The position numbers were made by a program, and so were the translations under genes. The notes below the pieces were generated by a model, which was not told the DNA's origin, did not search any database, and worked only from the letters and a program-made list of their open reading frames with translations. DNA of 64,000 nt from Helicobacter himalayensis. GTDB lineage: Bacteria > Campylobacterota > Campylobacteria > Campylobacterales > Helicobacteraceae. This document shows positions 7,979 to 17,543 of the stretch, piece after piece (position 1 is the stretch's first letter; the number at the start of each line of letters is the position of its first letter). Location: positions 620,001-684,000 of the forward strand of contig NZ_CP014991.1 of NCBI RefSeq assembly GCF_001602095.1, written 5' to 3'.

Positions 7979-10408
7979 ATGATTATTACAAAAAAATTAT
8001 TATCTCGTTTTGTGGATATGAGTGGGGTTTCGTGTGAGTGCTTATGTGAGCGTTTGAATAGCATCGGACTAGAGGTTGAAAGCGTTAAGATTCTCAATAT
8101 TCCCAAAAAAGTCGTGGTTGGTAAAGTCTTGTCAAAAAGACCACATCCTGATGCGGATAAACTTAGCGTGTGCGAGGTAAATGTCGGCTCTGGAGTTTTG
8201 CAGATTGTATGTGGGGCAAAAAATGTAGCAAAGGATCAATTTGTCGCAGTTGCGCTTATTGGCGCACTTTTGCCAAAGGCAAATGGCGAGATTCTTGAGA
8301 AAAGTATTTTGCGCGGTGTGGAAAGTCAAGGAATGCTATGCTCTAGCACTGAGCTTGGCTTACCTGCGGTGAATGAAGGTATCATGGTGCTTGATAAAAG
8401 CGCAGGCAAACTTGTGCTAGGAAGCGAAGTAGCGGATTTGGCGCTTTTTGATGATTATGTTATTGAACTCTCCATCACGCCAAACCGCGGGGATTGCTTG
8501 AGTGTGTTAGGCGTTGCGCGCGATATTTCTGCGTGCTTTGATTTACGCTTAAAGCCAATTAATGACATCGATAATATCTTAGCCTTAGGGCTTGGGCGCG
8601 TGCTAGGTGTGAGTGTGGAAAACAAGCTTTATTCCTGCCTTTTGTATCGCATTGCCGAGGTTAAGGAAATGAGCCTCCCGCTTAATATCGCGCTTACTCT
8701 CGCGCTCAATGGGACGCTAAAAGCTGATGTTGTGCAAAATTTCTTAGAATATGGCACTTATATGACGGGTGTAATTTTAAATGCTTATCGTTTAGAAGAA
8801 ATGCGCACATATAGAAAAAGAGATGAAGATTCTAATTCTTTGGAAGTGCGGCTCAGTATTAAAAAAGATGCTCAAGGTGTGGAAGTTGTGAGTGTGCAAG
8901 AAAAGATTCTCTCTTTCATTGGCATTAAGCATTTGGATACAAAATTCCAAACAAAATCAGAAGTTATCATTATAGAAGCAAGCTTTGTCTCGCCGAAGGT
9001 AATTTCAGAGATTGTGTTTGACAAAAAGCTTGAAGTGTGTGAAGAGGTGTTTTACCGCTCAAGTCGTGGGAGCAATCCAAACCTAGAGCAGGGAATGAAC
9101 TTTTTATGCCAAAGTATGTTGGAATCTAGCGATGTGCTTATTTACTCTGGCACGCATAATGTCGAGCAATACACCCAAGAAACAAAGATTAAGACGACTT
9201 TTGCGGCTATTAGCGAGATTATCGGTAATGTGCTAAGCAAGGAAGAGATGACAGAGATTTTGAAGCGTTTGAAGTTTGAAATCGATGTGACCTGCGATGA
9301 AAATTTTTTTATGGTGACTGTGCCAAACTATCGCCACGATGTTAGCAATATCGGGGATTTGACGGAGGAGATTTTACGCATTAGAGGTATAGATTCTGTT
9401 GTTTCAAAACCGCTTGAATTTAGCGAATGTGTGCAACGTAGCACACATTACTTGCAGTATAAAAAAAGGCGTGAAATTGCGCACGCGCTTTTGGCTAATG
9501 GGCTTAATGAGTGCATACACTATGTGTTTGCAAGCTCAAATGAGCTTGCGCGTTTAGGCTTTGTGGAGGTGGATTTTGAACTTGGGCTTTTAAATCCTAT
9601 TGCCTCTGAACTTGATACCTTGCGCACAAGCCTAATCCCTGCAATGCTTGCAAGTAGCGAGCGTAACACAAACTTTGGCTACAAAGCCATAGGGCTTTTT
9701 GAAATTGGCAGTGTGTATGACGCAAAAAGGACAGAATCCACGCGCTTATGCGTGTTTGTAAGCGAAATGGCAAAGGCTGAGTGCTTCCCACACACAAAGG
9801 GCGTGAAATGGGATTTTTACAGCTTTGCAAGCCTCATAAGCAATGCTATTGGTGCATTTAGCTTGCAAAATGCCTCACAGCATAATGCAAAAGAATTTGC
9901 GTCTTTTGGCTTTAAGATAGAATCTAGCACGCAGCAAGCAGATACTCAAAAAAATGACGCGTTTTTAGCATTCCCAGAGCTTTTGCACCCATATCAATGT
10001 GGCTTTGTGTATCAAAATGGCGTGTGCGTGGGCTTTATCGCAAAGCTTAATCCGCACTTTGGGAATGGCTTTGTATGTGAAATCGCGCTTGAAAGCTTGC
10101 AAAATACACTTCCACAAATGCAGGAATTTTCAAGATTCCAGAAATCCCAGCGTGATTTAACACTTTTGCTAGATTCTAAAGTGGAGTTTTACAAAATCCG
10201 TCAAGTGCTTGAAAACGCGCAGATTCCAAACCTTGAAAGTGTGTATCCAATGGATATTTTTGCAGAATCTACCGATAAAATCGCGCTTTCCTTGCGTCTT
10301 GTTTTACGCTCCTTGCACACCACGCTTGAGGATAAGGACTTGCAAGAGGCTAGCAAGCGTGTTTTAGAGGTGCTTGAGCAGAACTTCAATGCTAAGCTAA
10401 AAATGTGA
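7979..10408 (+). CDS. pheT: Phenylalanyl-tRNA synthetase beta subunit
   Basis: The 809-residue beta subunit starts immediately after the pheS stop. It has the usual order of parts: N-terminal EMAP-type tRNA-binding domain (about 40-150, KRPHPDADKLSVCEV and GMLCSSTELGL), the B3/B4 editing region in the middle (SSRGSNPNLEQGMNF), the B5 segment (PNYRHDVSNIGDLTEE), the catalytic-like core, and a C-terminal FDX-ACB anticodon-binding domain (FQKSQRDLTLLLD). It is the partner of pheS, in the same operon, and is followed by aroA after 16 bases. Confidence 0.96.
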   Translation: MIITKKLLSRFVDMSGVSCECLCERLNSIGLEVESVKILNIPKKVVVGKVLSKRPHPDADKLSVCEVNVGSGVLQIVCGAKNVAKDQFVAVALIGALLPKANGEILEKSILRGVESQGMLCSSTELGLPAVNEGIMVLDKSAGKLVLGSEVADLALFDDYVIELSITPNRGDCLSVLGVARDISACFDLRLKPINDIDNILALGLGRVLGVSVENKLYSCLLYRIAEVKEMSLPLNIALTLALNGTLKADVVQNFLEYGTYMTGVILNAYRLEEMRTYRKRDEDSNSLEVRLSIKKDAQGVEVVSVQEKILSFIGIKHLDTKFQTKSEVIIIEASFVSPKVISEIVFDKKLEVCEEVFYRSSRGSNPNLEQGMNFLCQSMLESSDVLIYSGTHNVEQYTQETKIKTTFAAISEIIGNVLSKEEMTEILKRLKFEIDVTCDENFFMVTVPNYRHDVSNIGDLTEEILRIRGIDSVVSKPLEFSECVQRSTHYLQYKKRREIAHALLANGLNECIHYVFASSNELARLGFVEVDFELGLLNPIASELDTLRTSLIPAMLASSERNTNFGYKAIGLFEIGSVYDAKRTESTRLCVFVSEMAKAECFPHTKGVKWDFYSFASLISNAIGAFSLQNASQHNAKEFASFGFKIESSTQQADTQKNDAFLAFPELLHPYQCGFVYQNGVCVGFIAKLNPHFGNGFVCEIALESLQNTLPQMQEFSRFQKSQRDLTLLLDSKVEFYKIRQVLENAQIPNLESVYPMDIFAESTDKIALSLRLVLRSLHTTLEDKDLQEASKRVLEVLEQNFNAKLKM

Positions 10409-10424
10409 TATTAAAAGGATTGGT

Positions 10425-11735
10425 ATGCGTGTAACAAGTATTGCGCCGGCTCAAAAATTTTCCCTAGAAATTGCAGATATTGCTAGTGATAAATCACTTT
10501 CTCATCGTTGTGCGATTTTTGCGCTTTTAAGCAAAGGCGCTTGTGAGGTGAAAAACTATCTTTTAGCTGAGGATACATTAGATTCCCTTAATATTGCTAA
10601 AAATTTAGGCTTGCAAGTGGAACAAAAGGATATTGGGCATTTTGTATTCACGCCCCCAAGCGCAATAGTTGAGCCAAGCGATGTGCTAAATTGTGGCAAT
10701 GCAGGCACGGCGATGCGCCTTTATACCGGGCTTTTGGCGGGTGTTGAAGGGTATTTTGTGTTAAGTGGAGATAAGTATTTAAACGCACGCCCAATGAAGC
10801 GCGTCATTGCTCCACTTAGTGCTATTGGCGCACAAATTTATGCGCGAGCGCAAAATACTTTAGCACCGCTAAGCATTGTTGGTAGGCAGCTAGAGGGTTT
10901 TTGCTATGAAAGCTTAATTTCTAGTGCGCAGGTAAAAAGCGCGATGATTCTTGCAGGGCTTAGTGCGAATGCGCCGTGTCATTTTAGTGAGCCACTTTTG
11001 AGCCGCGATCACACGGAGAGAATGTTAGGGGCTATGGGTGTTAAATTTGATACAAAAACCGCACAAGATGGAAAAGTGATGATTGATTTCAATCCTTTAG
11101 CAAAAGGGCAGAGATTAGAATCTTTTAATTTTGAAGTGCCAAGTGACCCTTCAAGTGCATTTTATTTCGCTCTGGCGGCGTGTGTGATGGATTGTGAAGT
11201 GGTGTTAAAAAATGTCCTTCTCAATCCTACACGAATTCAAGCTTTTGAAGTCCTGCGTGAGATGGGCGCGCAAATCACCTATCGCAAAAAACAAAGCAGC
11301 TTAGAAGATGTGGGTGATATTGAAGTTAAGGCTGCTAGTTTGCGTGCAGTGCGTGTAAGCGAGCATATTTCTTGGCTTATTGACGAGATTCCAGCGCTTA
11401 GTATTGCTTTTGCCTTAGCGCAGGGGAAAAGCGAGGTGCGCAATGCAAAAGAATTGCGCGTTAAAGAATCTGATAGAATCTCGTGCGTAGTGCAGGGCTT
11501 GCGTGCGATGGGGATAGAGTGCGAAGAGTTTGAAGATGGCTTTAGTGTGCAGGGTGGGAGTTTAAAGCCAGCGCGTATAAATTCTTTTGGTGACCATCGC
11601 ATTGCGATGAGCTTTGCGATTGCCTGTCTTGTGTGCGGTGGGGAGATTGAAGATAGCGCGTGCATTGATGTGTCGTTTCCTAATTTTTTAGAGCTTTTAG
11701 GCAGGATTGCTCGCGTAGATTCTCATAATATTTAA
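10425..11735 (+). CDS. aroA: 3-phosphoshikimate 1-carboxyvinyltransferase (EPSP synthase)
   Basis: Sixth step of the shikimate pathway, transferring enolpyruvyl from PEP to shikimate-3-phosphate. The 436 residues show DKSLSHR near the N-terminus (catalytic Lys and Arg), LNCGNAGTAMRLYTGLL (the LxGNAGTAxR signature), IDEIPALSIAFA (catalytic Asp/Glu), RVKESDRI and GDHRIAMSFAIA. AAAGGA precedes the ATG. It is fourth-to-last in the pheS-pheT-aroA-ispH run that H. pylori also has. Confidence 0.96.
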   Translation: MRVTSIAPAQKFSLEIADIASDKSLSHRCAIFALLSKGACEVKNYLLAEDTLDSLNIAKNLGLQVEQKDIGHFVFTPPSAIVEPSDVLNCGNAGTAMRLYTGLLAGVEGYFVLSGDKYLNARPMKRVIAPLSAIGAQIYARAQNTLAPLSIVGRQLEGFCYESLISSAQVKSAMILAGLSANAPCHFSEPLLSRDHTERMLGAMGVKFDTKTAQDGKVMIDFNPLAKGQRLESFNFEVPSDPSSAFYFALAACVMDCEVVLKNVLLNPTRIQAFEVLREMGAQITYRKKQSSLEDVGDIEVKAASLRAVRVSEHISWLIDEIPALSIAFALAQGKSEVRNAKELRVKESDRISCVVQGLRAMGIECEEFEDGFSVQGGSLKPARINSFGDHRIAMSFAIACLVCGGEIEDSACIDVSFPNFLELLGRIARVDSHNI

Positions 11736-11784
11736 GAGCTAGAAACAAGCTGATAAGGAAACAGAGAAAACAAGGAGAATATGT

Positions 11785-12609
11785 ATGCAAGTCAAACTCG
11801 CGCAAAATTATGGCTTTTGCTTTGGTGTGAAGCGCGCGATAAAAATCGCCCAAGACCATAAAGATTCTATAACCTTAGGACCGCTTATTCACAACGCTAA
11901 GGAGATTAGCAGGCTCAAGCGAGATTTTAATGTCGATACAAGTGAGACTTTAGAGAATCTGCAAAAAGGCAGACAGCTCATCGTCCGCACGCATGGGATT
12001 CCCAAAAATGATTTAAAAAAGTTGCAAAACCAGCAATTTGATATTATTGACGCCACGTGCCCTTATGTGCGTAAGCCACAAATGATAGTTGAGGAGATGA
12101 GCAAGGAGGGCTATGATATTATCGTTTTTGGTGATAAAGAGCACCCCGAAGTCAAGGGTGTGGTGAGCTATGCGGAAAATGGCGCGAATGTAGTTGCGAA
12201 CTTTGAGGAATTACAGAATCTGTGTTTGGGAAAGAAAATCACGCTTATTTCTCAAACAACAAAACAACCTGAAGTGTTTGCAAAGATTGCTGGGTATTTG
12301 AGCGTGCATTGTGCTGAAGTGCGGGTGTTTAATACTATTTGTAATGCGACCTTTGATAACCAGAGTGCGGCAGATACTCTAAGCAAGGAAGTTGATATTA
12401 TGATAATTGTTGGCGGAAAAAACTCTTCAAACACAAAGCAGCTTTTTATGATTTGCAAAAATAACTGCGCACATAGCTATTTGGTCGAAGATGAAAGTGA
12501 GCTAGAGTGCGCGTGGTTTGAGGGTAAAAAAATATGTGGCATCACAGCGGGTGCGAGCACACCAGACTGGATTATCCAAAAAGTGCAAGAAAAGGTGCTT
12601 GCGTATTGA
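11785..12609 (+). CDS. ispH: 4-hydroxy-3-methylbut-2-enyl diphosphate reductase
   Basis: Last enzyme of the MEP isoprenoid pathway, making IPP and DMAPP with an oxygen-sensitive iron-sulfur cluster. The three cluster cysteines are visible in NYGFCFGVKRA, DATCPYVRKPQ and NTICNATFDNQ; the HGIPK and GDKEHPEVKG segments that hold substrate-binding histidines are also present. Length 274 matches the short bacterial form (no fused S1 domain). The ATG at 11785 follows AAGGAG. In H. pylori rpsA follows here; in this window a tRNA cluster on the other strand follows instead. Confidence 0.95.
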   Translation: MQVKLAQNYGFCFGVKRAIKIAQDHKDSITLGPLIHNAKEISRLKRDFNVDTSETLENLQKGRQLIVRTHGIPKNDLKKLQNQQFDIIDATCPYVRKPQMIVEEMSKEGYDIIVFGDKEHPEVKGVVSYAENGANVVANFEELQNLCLGKKITLISQTTKQPEVFAKIAGYLSVHCAEVRVFNTICNATFDNQSAADTLSKEVDIMIIVGGKNSSNTKQLFMICKNNCAHSYLVEDESELECAWFEGKKICGITAGASTPDWIIQKVQEKVLAY

Positions 12610-12765
12610 AAATATTTTAAATAAGGTGCAAAACCTACAAAAAATCAAGCAACTTAATAATTTTTTTTCTTAATAAGCTATTTTTTTATGGGTAGTTTTG
12701 TTTTCCAGTATCTTGGATTATTGTTATTTTTACGTGGTATGGGGAAACCTAATGATTTCAACGAG

Positions 12766-12853
12766 TGGCCGGGAGAGAGGGATTCGAACCCCCGGAAGCT
12801 TGCACTTCAACGGTTTTCAAGACCGCCGCTTTCGACCACTCAGCCATCTCCCG
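12766..12853 (-). tRNA. tRNA-Ser (anticodon UGA)
   Basis: The minus strand folds as a class II tRNA of 88 bases with a variable arm. Acceptor CGGGAGA pairs with TCTCCCG, discriminator G and an encoded CCA follow. The anticodon loop reads CTTGAAA, giving UGA. Confidence 0.93.
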
Positions 12854-12888
12854 ACTTTGTATTTTGCAGATTGTGTAAATTGATATTT

Positions 12889-12962
12889 TGGAGGCGACAC
12901 CCAGATTCGAACTGGGGATCAAGGCTTTGCAGGCCCGTGCCTTACCACTTGGCTATGTCGCC
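12889..12962 (-). tRNA. tRNA-Cys (anticodon GCA)
   Basis: A 74-base minus-strand tRNA. Acceptor GGCGACA pairs with TGTCGCC, discriminator T (U73, the Cys identity base) and CCA encoded. The anticodon loop carries GCA. Confidence 0.93.
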
Positions 12963-13018
12963 ATTTTTCTAAAATCCACCTGTAAAATCCGCAATTACTG
13001 CAAGTTTAGAATCACGGG

Positions 13019-13106
13019 TGGTGCCCGAGGCCGGACTTGAACCGGCACAGACGCAATGTCCGAGGGATTTTAAGTCCCTTGTGTCTACCAATTTCACCAC
13101 CCGGGC
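13019..13106 (-). tRNA. tRNA-Leu (anticodon UAA)
   Basis: An 88-base class II tRNA on the minus strand with a long variable arm. Acceptor GCCCGGG pairs with CTCGGGC (one G-T), discriminator A, CCA encoded. The anticodon loop CTTAAAA gives UAA. Confidence 0.93.
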
Positions 13107-13149
13107 TAAATATCATAATCTTACAAAGTAGCTTTGGAATCTAAAAAAA

Positions 13150-13224
13150 TGGAGCGGGAAACGGGGATCGAACCCGCGGCCCCAACCTTGGCAAGGTTGT
13201 GCTCTACCACTGAGCTATTCCCGC
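13150..13224 (-). tRNA. tRNA-Gly (anticodon GCC)
   Basis: A 75-base minus-strand tRNA. Acceptor GCGGGAA pairs with TTCCCGC, discriminator T, CCA encoded; anticodon loop CTTGCCAA gives GCC. It is the promoter-proximal gene of the four-tRNA cluster. Confidence 0.93.
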
Positions 13225-13443
13225 AATTACCTAGAATCTACATTTTCAAATACAAGATTTTAAAAGTGCAACCACAAGAAACTAGAAAGTCGAAATTCTA
13301 GCAATGTTTTGCTGAAAAATCAAGCCCAAAAACGCAAAATTACTAAAAAGCCTTATTTTTTTGGTTATAATTCACCGCTTAAAAACCCAAAACATCAAGC
13401 TTTAACCAAAAATCAAAAATATCAAACTTTTAAGGAATCTGCG

Positions 13444-14586
13444 ATGCTGACGCAATTTCAAAGCTACCCATTCCAAAAGCTTAGTGCCCTGCTTGAGGGT
13501 TTAGATGCGCCACAAGGAAAACTCTATCTTAGCATAGGCGAGCCGCAATTCCCCACACCGCAAAACATTCTAGATTCTCTCACGCAAAATGCCAGCCTTC
13601 TTAATAAATACCCAAAATCCAACGGCGAGGACTTTTTGCGCACCGCACAGCTAGGATTTATCAAAGAGCGTTTTGCGCTTGAGTTAGAATCTACGCAGAT
13701 TCTCCCCACTTTTGGCACGCGCGAGGTGCTTTTTAATTTCCCGCAATTTTATCTTTTTGGCAAATCTATGCCTACCATCGCTTATCCTAACCCTTTTTAT
13801 CAAATCTATGAGGGTGCGGCGATTGCTTCAAATGCGCGCATTGTGCTAATGGAGCTGCGCAAGCAAAATGCCTTTAAGCCCACACTTACAAAAGCGCAGT
13901 TGCAAGAAGTTGATTTGGTGATTCTCAATTCGCCAAATAACCCAACAGGCGCGACTTTAAGCCTTGATGAGTTGGCGGAATGGGTGCGCTTAGCGCAAGA
14001 ATATAATTTCGTGATTCTAAGCGATGAGTGTTATAGTGAAATTTATGCCAAAGAGCCACCAGCAAGCATTTTGCAAGCGTGCATAAAAGCGGGCAATCAT
14101 AGCTTTAGCCAAATTTTAGCACTCAATTCTATCTCGAAGCGCTCAAACGCGCCGGGTTTGCGTAGCGGATTTATTGCGGGTGATGCGCAGATTCTCAAAG
14201 CTTACAGCCTGTATCGCACTTATGTGGGTTGCGCGAACCCGCTTCCTTTGCAAAAAGCCGCAGCCATAGCGTGGCAGGATTTTTCCGCGCCCGAGCATTC
14301 TCGCGCCATTTACGCGCAGAATCTTTCCCTTGCCCAAGAGTTTTTCCCGCAGGCTCAAATTGCACCTTATAGTTTTTATCTGTGGCTTGAAGTTGGCGAG
14401 GATACGGAGTTTTGCAAATATCTTTACACGCAAGAAGGCGTCGTTGTTTTGCCCGGAAGTTTTCTAGGGCGCAATGACGCAGGAAAGGGCTTTGTGCGTA
14501 TCGCGCTTGTGTATGAAAGTGCAATTATCAAAGACGCGCTCAAACGCATAAAATCCGCACTTGCAAGATTTGAAGGCACGCAATAA
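13444..14586 (+). CDS. dapC: PLP-dependent aminotransferase, probable succinyldiaminopimelate transaminase
   Basis: Class I/II aminotransferase of 380 residues. LSIGEPQFPTP, NSPNNPTGA, LSDECYSE and the NSISKRSNAPGLRSGF segment (with the PLP lysine) are diagnostic of the fold. The best resemblance is to the H. pylori HP0624 type assigned to the lysine/diaminopimelate pathway, and as in H. pylori murC follows directly, which supports a cell-wall precursor role; substrate specificity is inferred. The start at 13444 follows TAAGGAA; the frame is open upstream to 13309, but that stretch is Lys/Asn-rich and lacks a site. Confidence 0.82.
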   Translation: MLTQFQSYPFQKLSALLEGLDAPQGKLYLSIGEPQFPTPQNILDSLTQNASLLNKYPKSNGEDFLRTAQLGFIKERFALELESTQILPTFGTREVLFNFPQFYLFGKSMPTIAYPNPFYQIYEGAAIASNARIVLMELRKQNAFKPTLTKAQLQEVDLVILNSPNNPTGATLSLDELAEWVRLAQEYNFVILSDECYSEIYAKEPPASILQACIKAGNHSFSQILALNSISKRSNAPGLRSGFIAGDAQILKAYSLYRTYVGCANPLPLQKAAAIAWQDFSAPEHSRAIYAQNLSLAQEFFPQAQIAPYSFYLWLEVGEDTEFCKYLYTQEGVVVLPGSFLGRNDAGKGFVRIALVYESAIIKDALKRIKSALARFEGTQ

Positions 14587-14657
14587 GCACACGCAGCAAT
14601 ATAAAAACACACAAAAACATAGCGCGTGAAGCGCAATTTTCATAAAGGAAGGAAAAG

Positions 14658-15965
14658 TTGAGAATCCATTTTATCGGTATTGGTGGCATTGGCATTTCAG
14701 GTTTGGCACGCTTTTTATTAGCGCAAGGCGCGGAGATTAGCGGTAGCGATATTGCAGAATCTAGCAGTGTAAAAATGCTTAAAAAGCTCGGTGTCCCTAT
14801 TACAATCCCGCACAGCAGGGAATGTATCACCAACCAAGATTTAGTCATTCACTCTGCTATCATCAAGCCCGATAATATCGAGATTCTGCGCGCGCGCGAG
14901 CTTGGGATTGAGGTGTTTTCCCGCGCGCAAGCCTTAGAGTTTATTCTCAAGGACAAGCGCGTTTTTAGCGTGTGTGGCGCACATGGCAAAAGCACCACAA
15001 GTGCTATGCTTGCAAGCATTTTCCCCGATTTTGGTGCAATCATCGGCGCAGATTCTAAAGAATTTGGCTCAAATGTCCGCGCATTAGCGTGTGAAAGTCT
15101 CATTTTTGAAGCTGATGAATCTGACAAGAGCTTTTTAAACTCAAATCCCTACTACGCGATAATCCCAAATGCCGAACCCGAGCATATGGAGACTTATAAC
15201 AATGACTTGGAAGAATTTTACTCTGCTTACCGCGCATTTTTACACAAGGCAAAAAAGCGCGTGGTGAGCAATTCTGATGCATTTTTGGCAAATTGTAATT
15301 TGCCTTGCGTGCGTTTAGACCCAGCCAAAGATATTACAGACATTAGCTATTTTTTGAGAGACAACGAGCCCTGCACGCGCTTTAAACTCCGTGATTTTGG
15401 CGAGTTTGAGGTCTATGGTTTTGGTGAGCATATCGCGTTAAATGCTTCTTTGGCGATTCTCTGCGCGCTTGATTTTGGGAAAGGTGCAGAGGAGATACGG
15501 CACAATTTAGCGCAGTTTAGAGGCATTAAAAAGCGCTTTGATATTCTCACGCACGGGGATTGTGTCATCATTGATGACTACGCTCATCATCCAACTGAAA
15601 TCACCGCCACGCTCAAAAGCGTGCAAATTTACAAGAATCTAAGCGGGCAAAACTATGTGAGCGTGATTTTCCAACCGCACAAATACTCACGCCTTTTGCA
15701 TAATTTAGAATCTTTCAAACGTTGTTTTGATGGGCTTTGCGATGAGTTGGTGATTTTACCCATTTGGCGCGCTGGAGAAGAGCCACTTGATATTGACTTG
15801 CGCAAGGAGTTCGCGCATTTAAACCCACTTTTTGCAAGCCATATCAAACGCGATGGAGATTCTTTATTGCTTTTTGATAAGGAATGCGTGCTAAAGCGCC
15901 TAGATTCTGGCATTATCATCGGACTTGGTGCAGGCGACATCACCTACCAACTTCGCACACAATAA
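14658..15965 (+). CDS. murC: UDP-N-acetylmuramate--L-alanine ligase
   Basis: First amino-acid ligase of peptidoglycan precursor synthesis, adding L-Ala to UDP-MurNAc with ATP. It starts at TTG 14658 after AAGGAAGG. Landmarks are [15 protein letters not shown] (UDP-binding Rossmann start), [13 protein letters not shown] (ATP P-loop), [10 protein letters not shown] and [12 protein letters not shown] (the DDYAHHP motif). The 435 residues are slightly shorter than the family average because of compact central loops. It follows the dapC-like gene by 71 bases and is probably co-transcribed with it. Confidence 0.95.
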   Translation: MRIHFIGIGGIGISGLARFLLAQGAEISGSDIAESSSVKMLKKLGVPITIPHSRECITNQDLVIHSAIIKPDNIEILRARELGIEVFSRAQALEFILKDKRVFSVCGAHGKSTTSAMLASIFPDFGAIIGADSKEFGSNVRALACESLIFEADESDKSFLNSNPYYAIIPNAEPEHMETYNNDLEEFYSAYRAFLHKAKKRVVSNSDAFLANCNLPCVRLDPAKDITDISYFLRDNEPCTRFKLRDFGEFEVYGFGEHIALNASLAILCALDFGKGAEEIRHNLAQFRGIKKRFDILTHGDCVIIDDYAHHPTEITATLKSVQIYKNLSGQNYVSVIFQPHKYSRLLHNLESFKRCFDGLCDELVILPIWRAGEEPLDIDLRKEFAHLNPLFASHIKRDGDSLLLFDKECVLKRLDSGIIIGLGAGDITYQLRTQ

Positions 15966-16004
15966 ATAAATCCCCAGCGAAACTTAAATTAAGTAAAAAC
16001 CTGC

Positions 16005-16010
16005 TACAAT
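16005..16010 (+). promoter_or_regulatory. -10 promoter element upstream of accC
   Basis: TACAAT 39 bases before the accC ATG, preceded by an A/T-rich stretch but no clear -35 box, as is common for Helicobacter housekeeping promoters. Confidence 0.5.
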
Positions 16011-16049
16011 CACCCCCACGCGAGCTAAAAACAAAAATAAGGGAATCTT

Positions 16050-17471
16050 ATGCTTACAAAAATTCTGATTGCTAATCGTGGCGAAATCGCAGTGCGCATA
16101 ATTCGCGCGTGTAGGGACTTACACATACAAAGTGTGGCGATTTACTCACGCGCGGATAAAGATTCTATGCATGTCAAAATGGCTGATGAATCTTATGAGA
16201 TAAGCGATGATCCACTGCGTGGCTATTTAGATTCTGATTTAATCGTGGAGGCGGCGTTAAAACTTGGCGTAGATGCGATACATCCGGGTTATGGATTTTT
16301 AAGCGAGAATGCCACATTTGCTAAAAAAGTGCAAGATGCCGGGATTATTTGGATAGGACCTAATAGCGAAGTTATCGCCAAAATGGGTGATAAAAACCAA
16401 GCACGCGCAATTATGCAAAAACACGGAATCCCAGTCGTGCCCGGCACCGAGCCACTTAACGAACTGAGTATCGAGGAAATCTCTAAAATTGCACAAAAAA
16501 TCGGCTATCCTGTGATTTTAAAAGCAAGTGCTGGTGGCGGAGGCAGAGGCATACGCGTGGTGGAGAAAGAAAGTGAGCTTGCAGAATCTTTTAATGCGTG
16601 CAAGCGCGAGGCAATGGCGTTTTTCAAAAATGATGATGTTTTTATGGAAAAATACATTACAAACCCCCGCCACATTGAGTTTCAGATACTTGCAGATAAT
16701 TATGGCAATACAATCCACCTTTTGGAACGTGATTGCTCTATTCAGCGTCGCCATCAAAAACTCATAGAAATCGCGCCAAGCCCGCTTATAAGCGAGGATT
16801 TGCGTCGCAGAATGGGCGCTACTGCTGTGGCTGCTGCAAAAGCTGTGGGCTACACAAATGCCGGAACCGTGGAATTTTTACTCGATGATTTCAATCGCTT
16901 TTATTTTATGGAGATGAATACGCGCATACAGGTTGAGCACGGCGTGACAGAGGAGATTACAGGGCTTGATTTGGTAGGAAGGCAGATTCGCGTGGCAGGC
17001 GGGGAGATTTTGGATTTAAACCAAAGCGATATTCACGCGCAGGGCTACGCGATTGAAGCGCGCATTAATGCTGAAGATGTCTCAAATGACTTCGTGCCAA
17101 ATCCGGGCAAAATAACGACTTATTACCCTGCACTTGGTCCTTTCGTGCGTGTGGATAGTTGTATTTACAAGGATTATGTAATTCCGCCTTTTTATGACTC
17201 TATGATTGCAAAGCTCATCGTGCGCGCTTCAAGCTACGACCTTGCGGTAAATAAGCTCGCGCGTGCATTGCAGGAATTTACCATTCGCGGGGTGAAAACA
17301 ACAATCCCGTTTTTGAAAAATATTTGCCACGACAAAGATTTCCGTCGAGGGGATTTTGACACTTCATTTTTGGAACAAAAAATCACTTCTCTAATCCCAG
17401 AATCTAGCGAAAACTCCGATGATTTAGTCGCCGCCATAGCTACGGCAATCGCTGTGAGATGTGGCGCGTAG
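16050..17471 (+). CDS. accC: Acetyl-CoA carboxylase biotin carboxylase subunit
   Basis: ATP-dependent carboxylation of biotin on AccB, the first half-reaction of fatty acid synthesis. The 473 residues begin MLTKILIANRGEIAVRII and contain DAIHPGYGFLSEN, the glycine-rich KASAGGGGRGIRVV, RDCSIQRRHQKLIE, and EMNTRIQVEHGVTEEITGLDLV with the catalytic residues. The family is usually about 450 residues; a short extra C-terminal segment (SSENSDDLVAAIATAIAV) accounts for the difference. accB is not adjacent in this window. Confidence 0.95.
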   Translation: MLTKILIANRGEIAVRIIRACRDLHIQSVAIYSRADKDSMHVKMADESYEISDDPLRGYLDSDLIVEAALKLGVDAIHPGYGFLSENATFAKKVQDAGIIWIGPNSEVIAKMGDKNQARAIMQKHGIPVVPGTEPLNELSIEEISKIAQKIGYPVILKASAGGGGRGIRVVEKESELAESFNACKREAMAFFKNDDVFMEKYITNPRHIEFQILADNYGNTIHLLERDCSIQRRHQKLIEIAPSPLISEDLRRRMGATAVAAAKAVGYTNAGTVEFLLDDFNRFYFMEMNTRIQVEHGVTEEITGLDLVGRQIRVAGGEILDLNQSDIHAQGYAIEARINAEDVSNDFVPNPGKITTYYPALGPFVRVDSCIYKDYVIPPFYDSMIAKLIVRASSYDLAVNKLARALQEFTIRGVKTTIPFLKNICHDKDFRRGDFDTSFLEQKITSLIPESSENSDDLVAAIATAIAVRCGA

Positions 17472-17543
17472 GCAAATAGACAGAACAAAGAAAAGGAATC
17501 TTTTTTTTGGTTAATATATTTTTATTATACATTAGGAGTATTG

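Noticed and set aside
12660-12670. T8 run after ispH as a phase-variation tract or terminator
   Set aside because: It is intergenic, with no stem before it, and A/T runs of this length are common in this base composition.
12688-12972. Reading frame of 94 codons across the tRNA-Ser and tRNA-Cys region
   Set aside because: It is the complement of two tRNA genes; no ribosome site and no protein-like pattern outside them.
14886-14900. GC dinucleotide run in murC
   Set aside because: About five GC units; in frame, encoding Arg/Ala, and such GCGC clusters are common throughout the window.
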